A stretch of 13,968 nucleotides of DNA from positions 1-13,968 of the forward strand of contig CAZUDB010000069.1 in assembly GCA_964619055.1 (NCBI GenBank), in the 5' to 3' direction. The notes under the pieces are model-generated. The model was given only the letters and a program-made list of their open reading frames with translations. It did no database searches and was not told the DNA's origin. The translations under genes and the position numbers were made by a program. Of the stretch, positions 6,605-13,924 are shown one piece after another. The DNA is from CAYVUM01 sp964619055 (GTDB lineage Bacteria > Pseudomonadota > Alphaproteobacteria > Rhodospirillales > Defluviicoccaceae). Numbering within the stretch: position 1 is the stretch's first letter; every line of letters starts with the position of its first letter.

Positions 6605-7843
6605 TCATGGCGTCCGCGCGGTGTGCCGTGCCCGCATCTGGCCGGCGGCACGCTGACGCAGGCGGACGGCGGTGGCGACGATGCGTTCGACCGCGAAGGC
6701 GATCTCGTCCTCCGTCGTGAAGCGGCCGAGACCAATCCGAATGCTGCCGCCCGCTGTCGGCCCGTCCAGACCGAGAGCGCTCAAAACATAGGAAGGCTCA
6801 ACCGTGGCGGACGTGCAGGCGGAGCCCGTCGAGATAGCCACGTCACCCACCGTAGCCAGGAACTCCTCCCCGTCAACACCGGGGATGGCGACGTTCAGGT
6901 TACCGGGAATACGCTGGTCGACGCTGCCGTTCACATGAATCTCCTGGATCCCCTCGCGAAGATCGGTCAGCAATCGGTCGCGCAACCGGCCCAAGCGCTC
7001 CGCCTCCTCCGTCATTTCGGTCCCGGCCAGCCGACAGGCCTCGCCAAGGCCGACGCACAGCGCCGCCGGCAACGTCCCCGAGCGCAGTCCGCGTTCCTGG
7101 CCGCCACCATCGATCAGGGGCTCCAGCCGCACGCGTGGGCGTCGGCGTACGTACAAAGCACCGATGCCCTTTGGTCCGTAGAATTTGTGGCCGGACACGC
7201 TGAGCAGGTCCGCATCGAGTGCCCGTATGTCCACAGGGATCTTCCCCACGGCCTGGGCCGCGTCGCTGTGGACCAGAATGCCGCGGGCCCGGCAGAGCCG
7301 GGCGATCTCAGCGATGGGCTGGATCACCCCGATTTCATTGTTGACGGCCATGACCGAGACCAGTGCCGTTCGATCGGTGAGCGCCGCGGCTACCACATCC
7401 AGGTCGAGGAGGCCGTCGGGCTTGACCGGCAATATGGTCAGGCGAAAGCCCTCCCGCTCCAGCCGGCGGCAGCTTTCGAGCACACACTTATGCTCCGTTG
7501 CCACCGTGACAACGTGGTCGCGGCCATCGCCGGCATCGCGGCGGAAGCGGGCGGCGCCCTTTATCGCCAGGTTGTTGGACTCCGTGGCACCGGAGGTGAA
7601 CACGATCTCCCGAGCGTCCGCGCCGATCAGGGCTGCCACCTGTCGGCGTGCCGCCTCGACGGCGTCCTCGGCCATCCGTCCGAAGCGATGGGAGCGGGAA
7701 TGGGGGTTGCCGAAGGACTGAGCGAACCAGGGTACCATGGCGTCAACGACGCGCGGGTCGGTGGGCGTGGTTGCCTGGTAATCCAAATAGACGGCCTCGA
7801 CGCCGCCACGTCGCGCGACAGTCGGGTCCGTGTGTACCGTCAT
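6605..7843 (-). CDS. iscS: Cysteine desulfurase IscS lacking the usual C-terminal tail
   Basis: 412 residues. A PLP enzyme that removes sulfur from cysteine as an enzyme persulfide and passes it to IscU, MnmA/TusA, ThiI and others. Visible features are YLDYQATTPTDPRV, TSGATESNN, ATEHKCVLE with the PLP-stacking His118, SDAAQAVGKIPVD, VSGHKFYGPKGIG with Lys220 as Schiff base, and the mobile sulfur loop STGSACTSATVEPSYVL with Cys343. These match E. coli IscS closely. The end differs: after AVRLRQRAAGQ it stops as MRARHTARTP, without the E. coli-like segment [21 protein letters not shown] or any out-of-frame remnant of it. The ATG at 7843 overlaps the upstream stop as ATGA and has AGAGGG four bases before it; an in-frame extension to 7894 is less likely. 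Confidence 0.95.
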   Translation of the reverse strand: MTVHTDPTVARRGGVEAVYLDYQATTPTDPRVVDAMVPWFAQSFGNPHSRSHRFGRMAEDAVEAARRQVAALIGADAREIVFTSGATESNNLAIKGAARFRRDAGDGRDHVVTVATEHKCVLESCRRLEREGFRLTILPVKPDGLLDLDVVAAALTDRTALVSVMAVNNEIGVIQPIAEIARLCRARGILVHSDAAQAVGKIPVDIRALDADLLSVSGHKFYGPKGIGALYVRRRPRVRLEPLIDGGGQERGLRSGTLPAALCVGLGEACRLAGTEMTEEAERLGRLRDRLLTDLREGIQEIHVNGSVDQRIPGNLNVAIPGVDGEEFLATVGDVAISTGSACTSATVEPSYVLSALGLDGPTAGGSIRIGLGRFTTEDEIAFAVERIVATAVRLRQRAAGQMRARHTARTP

Positions 7844-8988
7844 GACGCCCTCTGGCGGACGCGACTGCGGTGGCGGCGTGCAACCGTGATCCAAGCGTCA
7901 ACGAACCGGTCAACGTCGATAGATGTTGTCGACCAGCCGAGGCTAACGCGGATGGCCGCCTTGGCCGCGTCGTCACCGACACCCATTGCGGCCAGCACGT
8001 GGCTCGATTGAATTTTGCCGGAGGAGCATGCGGCACCGGCGCCCACGGCGACCCCGGCCAGATCCAGGGCCATGATCAAGATTTCGGCGGTCAGCCCCGG
8101 CAGCGCCAGGCAACTGGTGTTGGGGAGGCGCTCTGCCTCGCTCCCGAAGATCAACAACTCCGGCGCCTCCGCGCGAAGCGCCGCTTCCAGTTGATCACGC
8201 AGCGCCGTGAGCCGCTCCGATTGTTCGGGCAGCTTGGCCCCAGAGACCGACGCGGCGGCCCCGAACCCGGCCACACCGGGCAGGTTCTCCGTGCCCGCAC
8301 GCCGGCGACTTTCATGGCCGCCGCCCCGAAGGATCGGGTCCACCGTCACATATGGGCCGACCACGAGGGCGCCTGATCCCATGGGTCCGCCCAATTTATG
8401 GGCCGACAGCGCGAGTGTATCGACGCCCAAGCCCGAGACATCGAGGGCGATCTTGCCGGCGGCCTGAACGGCATCACAATGCACCAACGCGCCATAGGCA
8501 CGAGCGATCGCAACCACGTGACGAAGGGGCTGGATCACGCCCGTTTCATTGTTGGCCAGCATGACGGCGATCAAGGCCGGGCGCGGATCGGCATCAAGTC
8601 GTCGCTGCAAATCGCCGGTGTCGACGCGGCCGTGTTCGTCCACGGCGATGCGCTCGGCGTCCGGCGCCGCTTCCAGAACGCTGGCGTGCTCGATGGCCGA
8701 CACCAGCAGCCGGCACGGCCGCTGCCCACGGTCGTGGGCACGCATACCCGTTAGCGCCCAGTTGTTTGCCTCCGTGCCACCGCTGGTCAGAGCAATCTGG
8801 TCAGGACGCACACCGACTAGAGCCGCAACAGCATCCCGCGCGTCTTCGATGGTTCGGCGAGCCAAGCGGCCAAATCGGTGGACGGACGATGCATTGCCGG
8901 GAGAGGTCAACGCAGCCGCCACGGCCGCCGCTGCTTCCGGTCGCACCGGCGACGTCGCGTTATGATCCAGGTAGACGGCGTGCTGCAT
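7840..8988 (-). CDS. NifS-like cysteine desulfurase, second copy upstream of iscS
   Basis: 382 residues from ATG 8988 (a GTG lies directly before it at 8991). Class V PLP aminotransferase fold: YLDHNATSPVRPEA, TSGGTEANNWAL, AIEHASVLEA with the PLP-stacking His, HCDAVQAAGKI, LSAHKLGGPMGSGAL with the Schiff-base Lys198, and VAVGAGAACSSGKIQSSHVL carrying the candidate persulfide Cys321. It is distinct from the IscS next door: the loop reads GAACSSG rather than GSACTSA, and the protein is shorter. Similar NifS-like genes sit just before iscS in Rickettsia. Whether it is fully active or a specialised partner cannot be read. No Shine-Dalgarno is evident. A TTGACA at 9028-9023 with a poor -10 17 bases later would start transcription almost at the start codon. 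About 130 bases separate it from iscR. Confidence 0.92.
   Translation of the reverse strand: MQHAVYLDHNATSPVRPEAAAAVAAALTSPGNASSVHRFGRLARRTIEDARDAVAALVGVRPDQIALTSGGTEANNWALTGMRAHDRGQRPCRLLVSAIEHASVLEAAPDAERIAVDEHGRVDTGDLQRRLDADPRPALIAVMLANNETGVIQPLRHVVAIARAYGALVHCDAVQAAGKIALDVSGLGVDTLALSAHKLGGPMGSGALVVGPYVTVDPILRGGGHESRRRAGTENLPGVAGFGAAASVSGAKLPEQSERLTALRDQLEAALRAEAPELLIFGSEAERLPNTSCLALPGLTAEILIMALDLAGVAVGAGAACSSGKIQSSHVLAAMGVGDDAAKAAIRVSLGWSTTSIDVDRFVDAWITVARRHRSRVRQRAS
7848..7853 (-). promoter_or_regulatory. Ribosome binding site of iscS, inside the upstream gene
   Basis: AGAGGG sits four bases before the ATG at 7843, within the last codons of the NifS-like gene. Together with the ATGA stop/start overlap it supports coupled translation of the two desulfurases. 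Confidence 0.55.
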
Positions 8989-9118
8989 CACAAGGAAACA
9001 GATGGCTGTCGGTCCGGCGGCCTGTCAACGCCACCGGGCAGCACGGTGAGTGAGCTGATATCATCCCCCCGTGCCGAACGGCAGCAAGGCTACGCTCAAT
9101 GATCCGATCGCACCGCTG

Positions 9119-9607
9119 TTACTGGCTGGCGCGATAATCCACTGTGCTGTCACTTCGCTGCCGCTCGGAAGCGAAGACAAGGCGGCTCGTCCCGAGGATC
9201 CGCCGCTCGCAGATGTCCTCCAATGTCACCGCACTCAAATACAGAAAGATCTGGTTTCCCAGTTCCTCCCACAGATCATGGGTGAGACAGCGGCCGCGAT
9301 GGGAATGACACCCCATGGGCGAGCCCGGCGTACACCGCGTCGCCTTGATGGGTTCGTCCACCGCCATGATGATATCGGCAATCCGTAACTCGTCCCGCGT
9401 GCGGGCCAGCAAATAGCCGCCGCCGGGACCGCGAACGCTGGATACCAGTCCACCCTTGCGCAGTTTGCCAAATAGTTGTTCCAGGTAGGAAAGCGAAATC
9501 TCCTGCCGATCGGCGATTTCTGCAAGAGATACGGGCTTGCCGTTGCCGTGGAAGGCAAGATCGGCCATGGCCATGACCGCATATCGGCCTTTGGTGCTCA
9601 GTTTCAC
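9119..9607 (-). CDS. iscR: Rrf2-family Fe-S regulator IscR
   Basis: 162 residues, the E. coli IscR size. A winged-helix DNA-binding protein that senses cluster supply with a [2Fe-2S] cluster and normally represses its own isc operon. The N-terminus MKLSTKGRYAVMAMADLA is the family start; SLAEIADRQEISLSYLEQLFGKLRKGGLV is the helix-turn-helix and SVRGPGGGYLLAR the wing. Ligands are Cys92, Cys100, Cys107 and probably His110 in CLTHDLW. The spacing here is C-x7-C-x6-C against C-x5-C-x5-C in E. coli. The CLTH motif and nearby isc genes favour IscR over RirA or NsrR. The start codon is GTG at 9607, with GAGGAGAAGG three bases upstream. It is the first gene after cysE in the run, 117 bases away, as expected for an autoregulated operon leader. 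Confidence 0.93.
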   Translation of the reverse strand: MKLSTKGRYAVMAMADLAFHGNGKPVSLAEIADRQEISLSYLEQLFGKLRKGGLVSSVRGPGGGYLLARTRDELRIADIIMAVDEPIKATRCTPGSPMGCHSHRGRCLTHDLWEELGNQIFLYLSAVTLEDICERRILGTSRLVFASERQRSDSTVDYRASQ

Positions 9608-9670
9608 GGGCCTTCTCCTCTGCTCGTGTTAACGTGCCGGGCAGACGGCCTTTTCACGGTTCGGAGCGGA

Positions 9671-9702
9671 CATCGATGCCTGCCCGCATCAATGCCTGCC
9701 CG
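9671..9702. repeat. Two-copy 16-base tandem repeat in the iscR leader
   Basis: CATCGATGCCTGCCCG (9671-9686) is followed at once by CATCAATGCCTGCCCG (9687-9702), 15 of 16 bases identical. It lies between the cysE stop and iscR. It could be a regulator site with 1.5-turn spacing, or simple slippage. I could not match it to a known IscR, Fur or Irr box. Confidence 0.7.
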
Positions 9703-9721
9703 GCTGGTCGCTGCCAGCCGG
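9700..9721 (-). other. Hairpin directly after the cysE stop
   Basis: CCGGCTGG (9700-9707) and CCAGCCGG (9714-9721) form a perfect 8-bp stem with a 6-base loop, three bases after the cysE stop on the minus strand. There is no T-run, so it is not a standard terminator. It may stabilise the cysE end of the transcript or attenuate read-through into iscR. Confidence 0.4.
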
Positions 9722-9724
9722 ATG

Positions 9725-10504
9725 CTACGTGCGCCCACCGTCTCGACTCGATGCCAGTGCGATCAGGGTTGGGCCAGAGCCGGTTGCCCGCTCCTGATTG
9801 TGATTTGGTTGTTGGTCCAACTCGTTAGTCTCGGTCTCCAATTCGGTAACGCGTGCCTGCAACGCCGAGACCTGAACACGCAGAGCCTCGATCGTCGCCA
9901 GAACGGGGTCCGGACAGCCCTCGGCTGGTGTGCCATAGGCAACAAACCGCCCCGACGTGGTCCGGTCCTTCGGTTGCACCGGGTGCGCGGGAATACCCAC
10001 CGCCGTCACGCCCGCAGGGACATCGGACGTAACCACGGCGTTGGAGCCGATGCGCGCCCCTTCGCCGATGGTGAACGGACCCAGGATTTGCGCACCCGAT
10101 CCGACAATGACCCCATCTCTGAGTGTGGGATGTCGCTTCACGTTGACTTGGCTTTTGGAGTCAACGGAAGGCGCCAGGCCGCCGAGGGTGACGCCTTGGT
10201 ACAAGGTTACGTCGTCACCGAGCTCGGACGTCTCTCCGATGACGACGCCGAACCCGTGATCGATGAACAATCGTCGGCCAATGCGGGCGCCTGGATGAAT
10301 CTCAATCCCGGTTAACATGCGGCCAATATGCGACACGAACCGGGCGATCAGGCGCAGTCGGTGCCGCCAAAGGAAATGCGCAAACCGATAAACGGCCAGT
10401 GCGTGGAAGCCCGGATAGCATAAAATGACCTCAATACGGCCCCTAGCCGCGGGGTCACGAGCCAAGAACGCATCAGTGGCGTCTGTAAGGCGCTTGAAAA
10501 CCAT
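9725..10504 (-). CDS. cysE: Serine O-acetyltransferase CysE
   Basis: 259 residues. It acetylates L-serine with acetyl-CoA to O-acetylserine, the first step of cysteine synthesis in the cytoplasm. After a short helical part, left-handed beta-helix hexapeptide repeats run from about residue 65 to 190. TGIEIHPGARIGRRLFIDHGFGVVIGET contains the catalytic His83; Glu69 replaces the Asp of E. coli CysE, as in the short B. subtilis-type enzymes. TLGGL, KRHPTLRDGVIVGSGAQILG and VTAVGIPAHPV follow. The loop after TLGGL is several residues longer than usual. The C-terminus adds about 60 residues with a likely coiled coil (ATIEALRVQVSALQARVTELETE) and a low-complexity tail. ATG 10504 gives the standard start. 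cysE upstream of isc genes is also seen in Azotobacter (cysE2), and makes sense because the desulfurases consume cysteine. Confidence 0.95.
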   Translation of the reverse strand: MVFKRLTDATDAFLARDPAARGRIEVILCYPGFHALAVYRFAHFLWRHRLRLIARFVSHIGRMLTGIEIHPGARIGRRLFIDHGFGVVIGETSELGDDVTLYQGVTLGGLAPSVDSKSQVNVKRHPTLRDGVIVGSGAQILGPFTIGEGARIGSNAVVTSDVPAGVTAVGIPAHPVQPKDRTTSGRFVAYGTPAEGCPDPVLATIEALRVQVSALQARVTELETETNELDQQPNHNQERATGSGPTLIALASSRDGGRT

Positions 10505-10596
10505 GTGTTATGCTCTAACTCTCATGGCCGGACATCCATCACACCGCAGGCATCAGACCTGGATCGTAACAAGCGTCCACTTCCATCACGCATCTG

Positions 10597-10625
10597 AGTA
10601 TGGGAAGCCCGACTGTTTTTATCAA
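10597..10625 (-). promoter_or_regulatory. Candidate sigma-70 promoter for cysE
   Basis: On the minus strand TTGATA (10625-10620) and CATACT (10602-10597) are 17 bases apart, in the 230-base divergent region between cysE and the hydrolase. Transcription would begin near 10590, leaving a leader of about 85 bases. The match is by eye only. I saw no equally good rightward promoter for the hydrolase. Confidence 0.3.
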
Positions 10626-10734
10626 CTTTTCGTTATGCCACCAAACGTCGAGATCATCGGCATTGATGGATTATTGATCGCAAACAGCCGGTTTCGCCGC
10701 GGGAACAAACAGGGGGCAGCCAAGCTCACACGCC

Positions 10735-11382
10735 ATGCCAGAAGTCATTTTTAATGGTACCGAGGGTCGCCTCGAAGGCCGCTACCATCATGCCAAATCC
10801 CCGGGAGCTCGGGTCGCACTGGTGCTGCATCCCCACCCGCTTCACGGCGGGACGATGAACAACCGGATCGTGTTCGCCCTGTTCAGTGAATTTCAGCAGC
10901 GCGGCTTTTCGGTGCTTCGCTTCAATTTTCGCGGGGTGGGCCGATCACAGGGTCGGTTCGACAACGGAATCGGTGAGCTGAGCGATGGCGCGTCCGCGCT
11001 CGACTGGATCGAGAGCATCAATCAAAGCGCCGGCGAATGCTGGATCGCCGGCTATTCGTTCGGCGCTTGGATCGGCATGCAGTTGATGATGCGACGGCCC
11101 GAGATCGCACGGTTCATAGCGGTGGCGCCGCCAGCGGGTGCGCTGGACTTCACATTTCTGGCACCGTGCCCTGCATCGGGCTTGATCGTCTCTGGCGGCA
11201 ACGACGAAGTGGCGACACCCGCGGCCATTGCCAAGCTGGTGACGAAGCTGCAGCATCAGAAGAGCATCGCCATCGAGCACCGCGAGATCGCGCGCGCTGA
11301 CCACACCTTCGCCACCACGACGGACACGATCGCCCGTCACGTCGGCGATTACATGGATCGGGCGCTGGCCGAGCCGGTTTAA
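10735..11382 (+). CDS. Small alpha/beta hydrolase (COG2945-like)
   Basis: 215 residues. It has the alpha/beta-hydrolase core with LHPHPLHGGTMNN near 31-43, FNFRGVGRSQG (64-73), the nucleophile elbow GYSFG with Ser108, acid candidate Asp157 in SGGNDEV, and His190 in ADHTF, so the triad looks complete. No signal peptide is present, so it is cytoplasmic. The substrate is unknown; an esterase or thioesterase role is typical of the fold but not shown. The start MPEVIFNGTEGRLEGRY matches the usual N-terminus of alphaproteobacterial relatives, although only a weak, distant GGGGG precedes it. It is divergent from cysE. From general knowledge, relatives are often found beside Fe-S assembly loci in alphaproteobacteria, hinting at a shared role. 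It converges with anmK across 25 bases. Confidence 0.85.
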   Translation: MPEVIFNGTEGRLEGRYHHAKSPGARVALVLHPHPLHGGTMNNRIVFALFSEFQQRGFSVLRFNFRGVGRSQGRFDNGIGELSDGASALDWIESINQSAGECWIAGYSFGAWIGMQLMMRRPEIARFIAVAPPAGALDFTFLAPCPASGLIVSGGNDEVATPAAIAKLVTKLQHQKSIAIEHREIARADHTFATTTDTIARHVGDYMDRALAEPV

Positions 11383-11407
11383 GCTCGCTCAGCCGTTGTG
11401 GCCGTGG

Positions 11408-12604
11408 TTACCGCTTGGCCACGGGCCGATGCAACACGCCGCCCGTGATTGCGCGTGCGACACCCGTGGTGGTGGGTAGGCTCAAGGGCAGGCCCCCGAG
11501 TGCTCGCACGGCGAGGAAGGCGAACGCCTGCGCCTCCAGCGCGTCGCCATCCCAGCCGATGGTCTCCACCGGCTCCACAGGCGCGGCCACGGCCTCGCCG
11601 AGCATGGTCATGAGCGTGCGGTTGTGACGGCCACCGCCGCAGATCAGCCAGCATTTCGGCGGGGCGGGCAGAAAGCGCCGGCCCACGGCCACGGCACGGG
11701 CGGTGAACGCCGTTAGGGTCGCCGCGCCGTCCTCCGGGCTTAGATCCCGCACTTCCTCCAGGGCCCGAACGTAGGTGTTGCGATCCAGGGACTTGGGCGG
11801 TGATGTCGCGAAATAGGGATCGCTCAGCCAGGACGCCACCAGAGCCTCGTTGATCCGGCCGCCGCGAGCGAGCCGGCCCCGTTCGTCCCAGCGTTGCCCC
11901 GTCACCCGGCGCACCCAATCATCCACCAAGGCGTTGCCGGGGCCGGTGTCGAAGGCCAGCACGGGGGCTTCGGCGTGGTTGTCCGTCTCGGCGCCGATCC
12001 AGGTGACGTTGGCGACGCCGCCGACGTTGAGGACGGCGAGCGGGCGCTCCAGTGTTCTGGCTCGGGCAACATGATAGAGCGGGGCGAAGGGCGCGCCGTG
12101 ACCGCCCGCGGCCACGTCGGCGGAGCGGAAATCGCCGACAACGGGCACGCCCGTCAAGTTGGCCAGGAGCTGGCCGTCCCCGATTTGGCGGGTGATCCGC
12201 AGATCGGGGCGGTGGACGACGGTATGGCCGTGAAAGCCGATGACATCCACGGCCGCGGCGTCGATCCCGCCAGCGGCCAGGAGGCGGTGGACGGCATCGG
12301 CATGGCGGCGGGTCAGGGCCTCGATCACGGCATCGGCGCCGGTGCCGGGCTCGCGGCCCAGCATCTCGCGCAGGTCGCTGCGAAACGAGGCCGGGTAAGG
12401 GTAGGTCGCGACGGCGCCGAAGTCCTGGATGGTCTCACCGTCGGTGCGGATCAGGGCCGCATCGATGCCGTCCATGGAGGTGCCGCTCATCAGCCCAATG
12501 GCCGTCAACACCCGGCTCGACGCGCCGCTCTCAAACTCCGGGGCCAACCCAGTGGCGTTGCCGTGGTCCGGCGATCGTGCTACACGCGCGCCCGCATCGA
12601 TCAT
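11408..12604 (-). CDS. anmK: Anhydro-N-acetylmuramic acid kinase AnmK
   Basis: 398 residues; E. coli AnmK has 369, and the extra length is a roughly 30-residue leader. It converts 1,6-anhydro-MurNAc, released during peptidoglycan turnover, plus ATP and water to MurNAc-6-phosphate in the cytoplasm. Signatures are GLMSGTSMDGIDAAL (37-51), GFHGHTVVHRP, GDFRSADVAAGGHGAP, LNVGGVANVTWIG, FDTGPGNALVDDW with Asp219 as the probable catalytic base, ICGGGRHNRTLM and GWDGDALEAQAFAFLA. The start is ATG 12604, seven bases after AAGGAGGA. A TTG two codons earlier lies on the ribosome site itself and is rejected. It is divergent from tyrS, with only 44 bases between the two starts. No other muropeptide recycling gene is visible here. 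Confidence 0.96.
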   Translation of the reverse strand: MIDAGARVARSPDHGNATGLAPEFESGASSRVLTAIGLMSGTSMDGIDAALIRTDGETIQDFGAVATYPYPASFRSDLREMLGREPGTGADAVIEALTRRHADAVHRLLAAGGIDAAAVDVIGFHGHTVVHRPDLRITRQIGDGQLLANLTGVPVVGDFRSADVAAGGHGAPFAPLYHVARARTLERPLAVLNVGGVANVTWIGAETDNHAEAPVLAFDTGPGNALVDDWVRRVTGQRWDERGRLARGGRINEALVASWLSDPYFATSPPKSLDRNTYVRALEEVRDLSPEDGAATLTAFTARAVAVGRRFLPAPPKCWLICGGGRHNRTLMTMLGEAVAAPVEPVETIGWDGDALEAQAFAFLAVRALGGLPLSLPTTTGVARAITGGVLHRPVAKR

Positions 12605-12610
12605 TCTCAA

Positions 12611-12618
12611 TCCTCCTT
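12611..12618 (-). promoter_or_regulatory. Ribosome binding site that sets the anmK start
   Basis: AAGGAGGA ends seven bases before the ATG at 12604. This strong match rules out the overlapping TTG at 12610 as a start. Confidence 0.7.
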
Positions 12619-12648
12619 ACTCCCGCCTGCCCGGGATCACGCGGCCCC

Positions 12649-13902
12649 ATGACCCAGTATCGTTCCGCCTTCATCCGCGACGCCGTCGACCGCGGCTTCA
12701 TCCACCAGTGCACGGACCTGGAGGCCCTGGACGCGCTCTGCGCGGCCGGCCCGGTGACAGCTTACATCGGCTTCGACTGTACCGCACCGAGCCTCCATGC
12801 CGGGAGCCTGGTGCCGATCATGTTGCTGCGCCTGTTCCAAGCCCATGGCCACAAGCCGATTCCGCTGATGGGCGGCGGCACGACCCGGGTCGGCGATCCC
12901 AGCGGCAAGGACGAATCACGCAAGCTCCTGACCGATCAGGACATCGAAGCCAACCTTCACGGCATCCGCAAGGTGTTCGATCACTTCCTCACGTTCGGCG
13001 AGGGGCCAACGGATGCGGAGATGGTCAACAACGCCGATTGGCTGGACGGCCTGGAGTACATCCCGTTCCTGCGCGACATCGGCCGCCACTTCTCCGTCAA
13101 CCGCATGCTGACCTTCGAATCCGTCAAAATGCGGCTCGAACGCGAGCAGCCACTGAGCTTCCTGGAATTCAATTACATGTTGCTCCAGGCCTATGACTTC
13201 CTGGAGCTGTCCCGCCGGTTCGACGTCCGGCTGCAGATGGGCGGCTCGGACCAGTGGGGGAACATCGTTGCCGGCGTGGAGTTGGCCCGGCGGGTCGACC
13301 AGGTGCAGGTCTACGGCCTGACCACGCCGCTGTTGACCACCGCGTCCGGGGCCAAGATGGGCAAGACCGCCGCGGGCGCCATCTGGCTCGATGGCGAGCG
13401 GCTGTCGCCCTACCAGTACTGGCAGTTTTGGCGGAACACCGATGATCTGGACGTGGGGCCGTTCCTGCGCCTGTTCACGGAGCTGCCTTTGGCGCGGATC
13501 GCGGAGATGGAAGCCGCCGAGGGGGCCGGCATCAACGAGGCCAAGGTGGCACTCGCCAACGCCGCCACGGCGCTCCTTCACGGCGAAGAGGCCGCCGCCG
13601 CCGCGGCGGAAACGGCCCGGCGTACGTTTGCGGAAGGGGCGGCCGGTGAGGACCTGCCGACGGTGACCGTGGACCGGGCCGAGCTGACGGCGGGGGTGGC
13701 CGCCTTCGAGTTGTTCCAGCGCGCCGGTCTGGCGGCCTCCAAAGGCGAGGCGCGCAAGCTGATCCGGGGTGGCGGGGCCAAGCTGAACAACGCGACCATC
13801 ACCGACGAGGGCCGCGTGATCGGGGCGGGGGATCTGGACGCGGGCGGCACCTTGAAGCTCTCCGCCGGCAAAAAGCGCCACGCGCTGGTGAAAACGATTT
13901 GA
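12649..13902 (+). CDS. tyrS: Tyrosyl-tRNA synthetase
   Basis: 418 residues, typical of the bacterial TyrRS-1 type. It charges tRNA-Tyr with tyrosine in the cytoplasm. Class I motifs are present: the HIGH-like HAGSL (50-54) after YIGFDCTAPSL, and the KMSKS-like KMGKT (236-240) before AAGAIWLDGERLSPYQYWQFW. Tyrosine-site segments include QAYDF and LQMGGSDQWGNI. A C-terminal S4 RNA-binding domain covers about 350-418 (AGLAASKGEARKLIRGGGAKLNN). ATG 12649 gives the normal N-terminus MTQYRSAFIRDAVDRGFIHQCTD; a frame reaching back to 12577 would run over the anmK start and is rejected. No good Shine-Dalgarno is seen. The gene ends 40 bases before the parS site. No tRNA-Tyr T-box is expected or seen. 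Confidence 0.97.
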   Translation: MTQYRSAFIRDAVDRGFIHQCTDLEALDALCAAGPVTAYIGFDCTAPSLHAGSLVPIMLLRLFQAHGHKPIPLMGGGTTRVGDPSGKDESRKLLTDQDIEANLHGIRKVFDHFLTFGEGPTDAEMVNNADWLDGLEYIPFLRDIGRHFSVNRMLTFESVKMRLEREQPLSFLEFNYMLLQAYDFLELSRRFDVRLQMGGSDQWGNIVAGVELARRVDQVQVYGLTTPLLTTASGAKMGKTAAGAIWLDGERLSPYQYWQFWRNTDDLDVGPFLRLFTELPLARIAEMEAAEGAGINEAKVALANAATALLHGEEAAAAAAETARRTFAEGAAGEDLPTVTVDRAELTAGVAAFELFQRAGLAASKGEARKLIRGGGAKLNNATITDEGRVIGAGDLDAGGTLKLSAGKKRHALVKTI

Positions 13903-13924
13903 ATACCAGGGGGGTGCAAGGTTG

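Noticed and set aside
6623..8011. A 462-codon plus-strand open frame opposite iscS
   Set aside because: It is antisense to a clear IscS with all catalytic motifs; its His/Gln/Arg-rich content is the usual mirror of a GC-rich gene.
11894..12652. A 252-codon plus-strand frame opposite anmK
   Set aside because: Its Gly/Asp/Val-rich composition and full overlap with a well-supported AnmK mark it as a shadow.
13354..13368. KMGKT in place of KMSKS in TyrRS
   Set aside because: Bacterial TyrRS commonly carry K(F/M)GKT here, as E. coli does, so it is normal.
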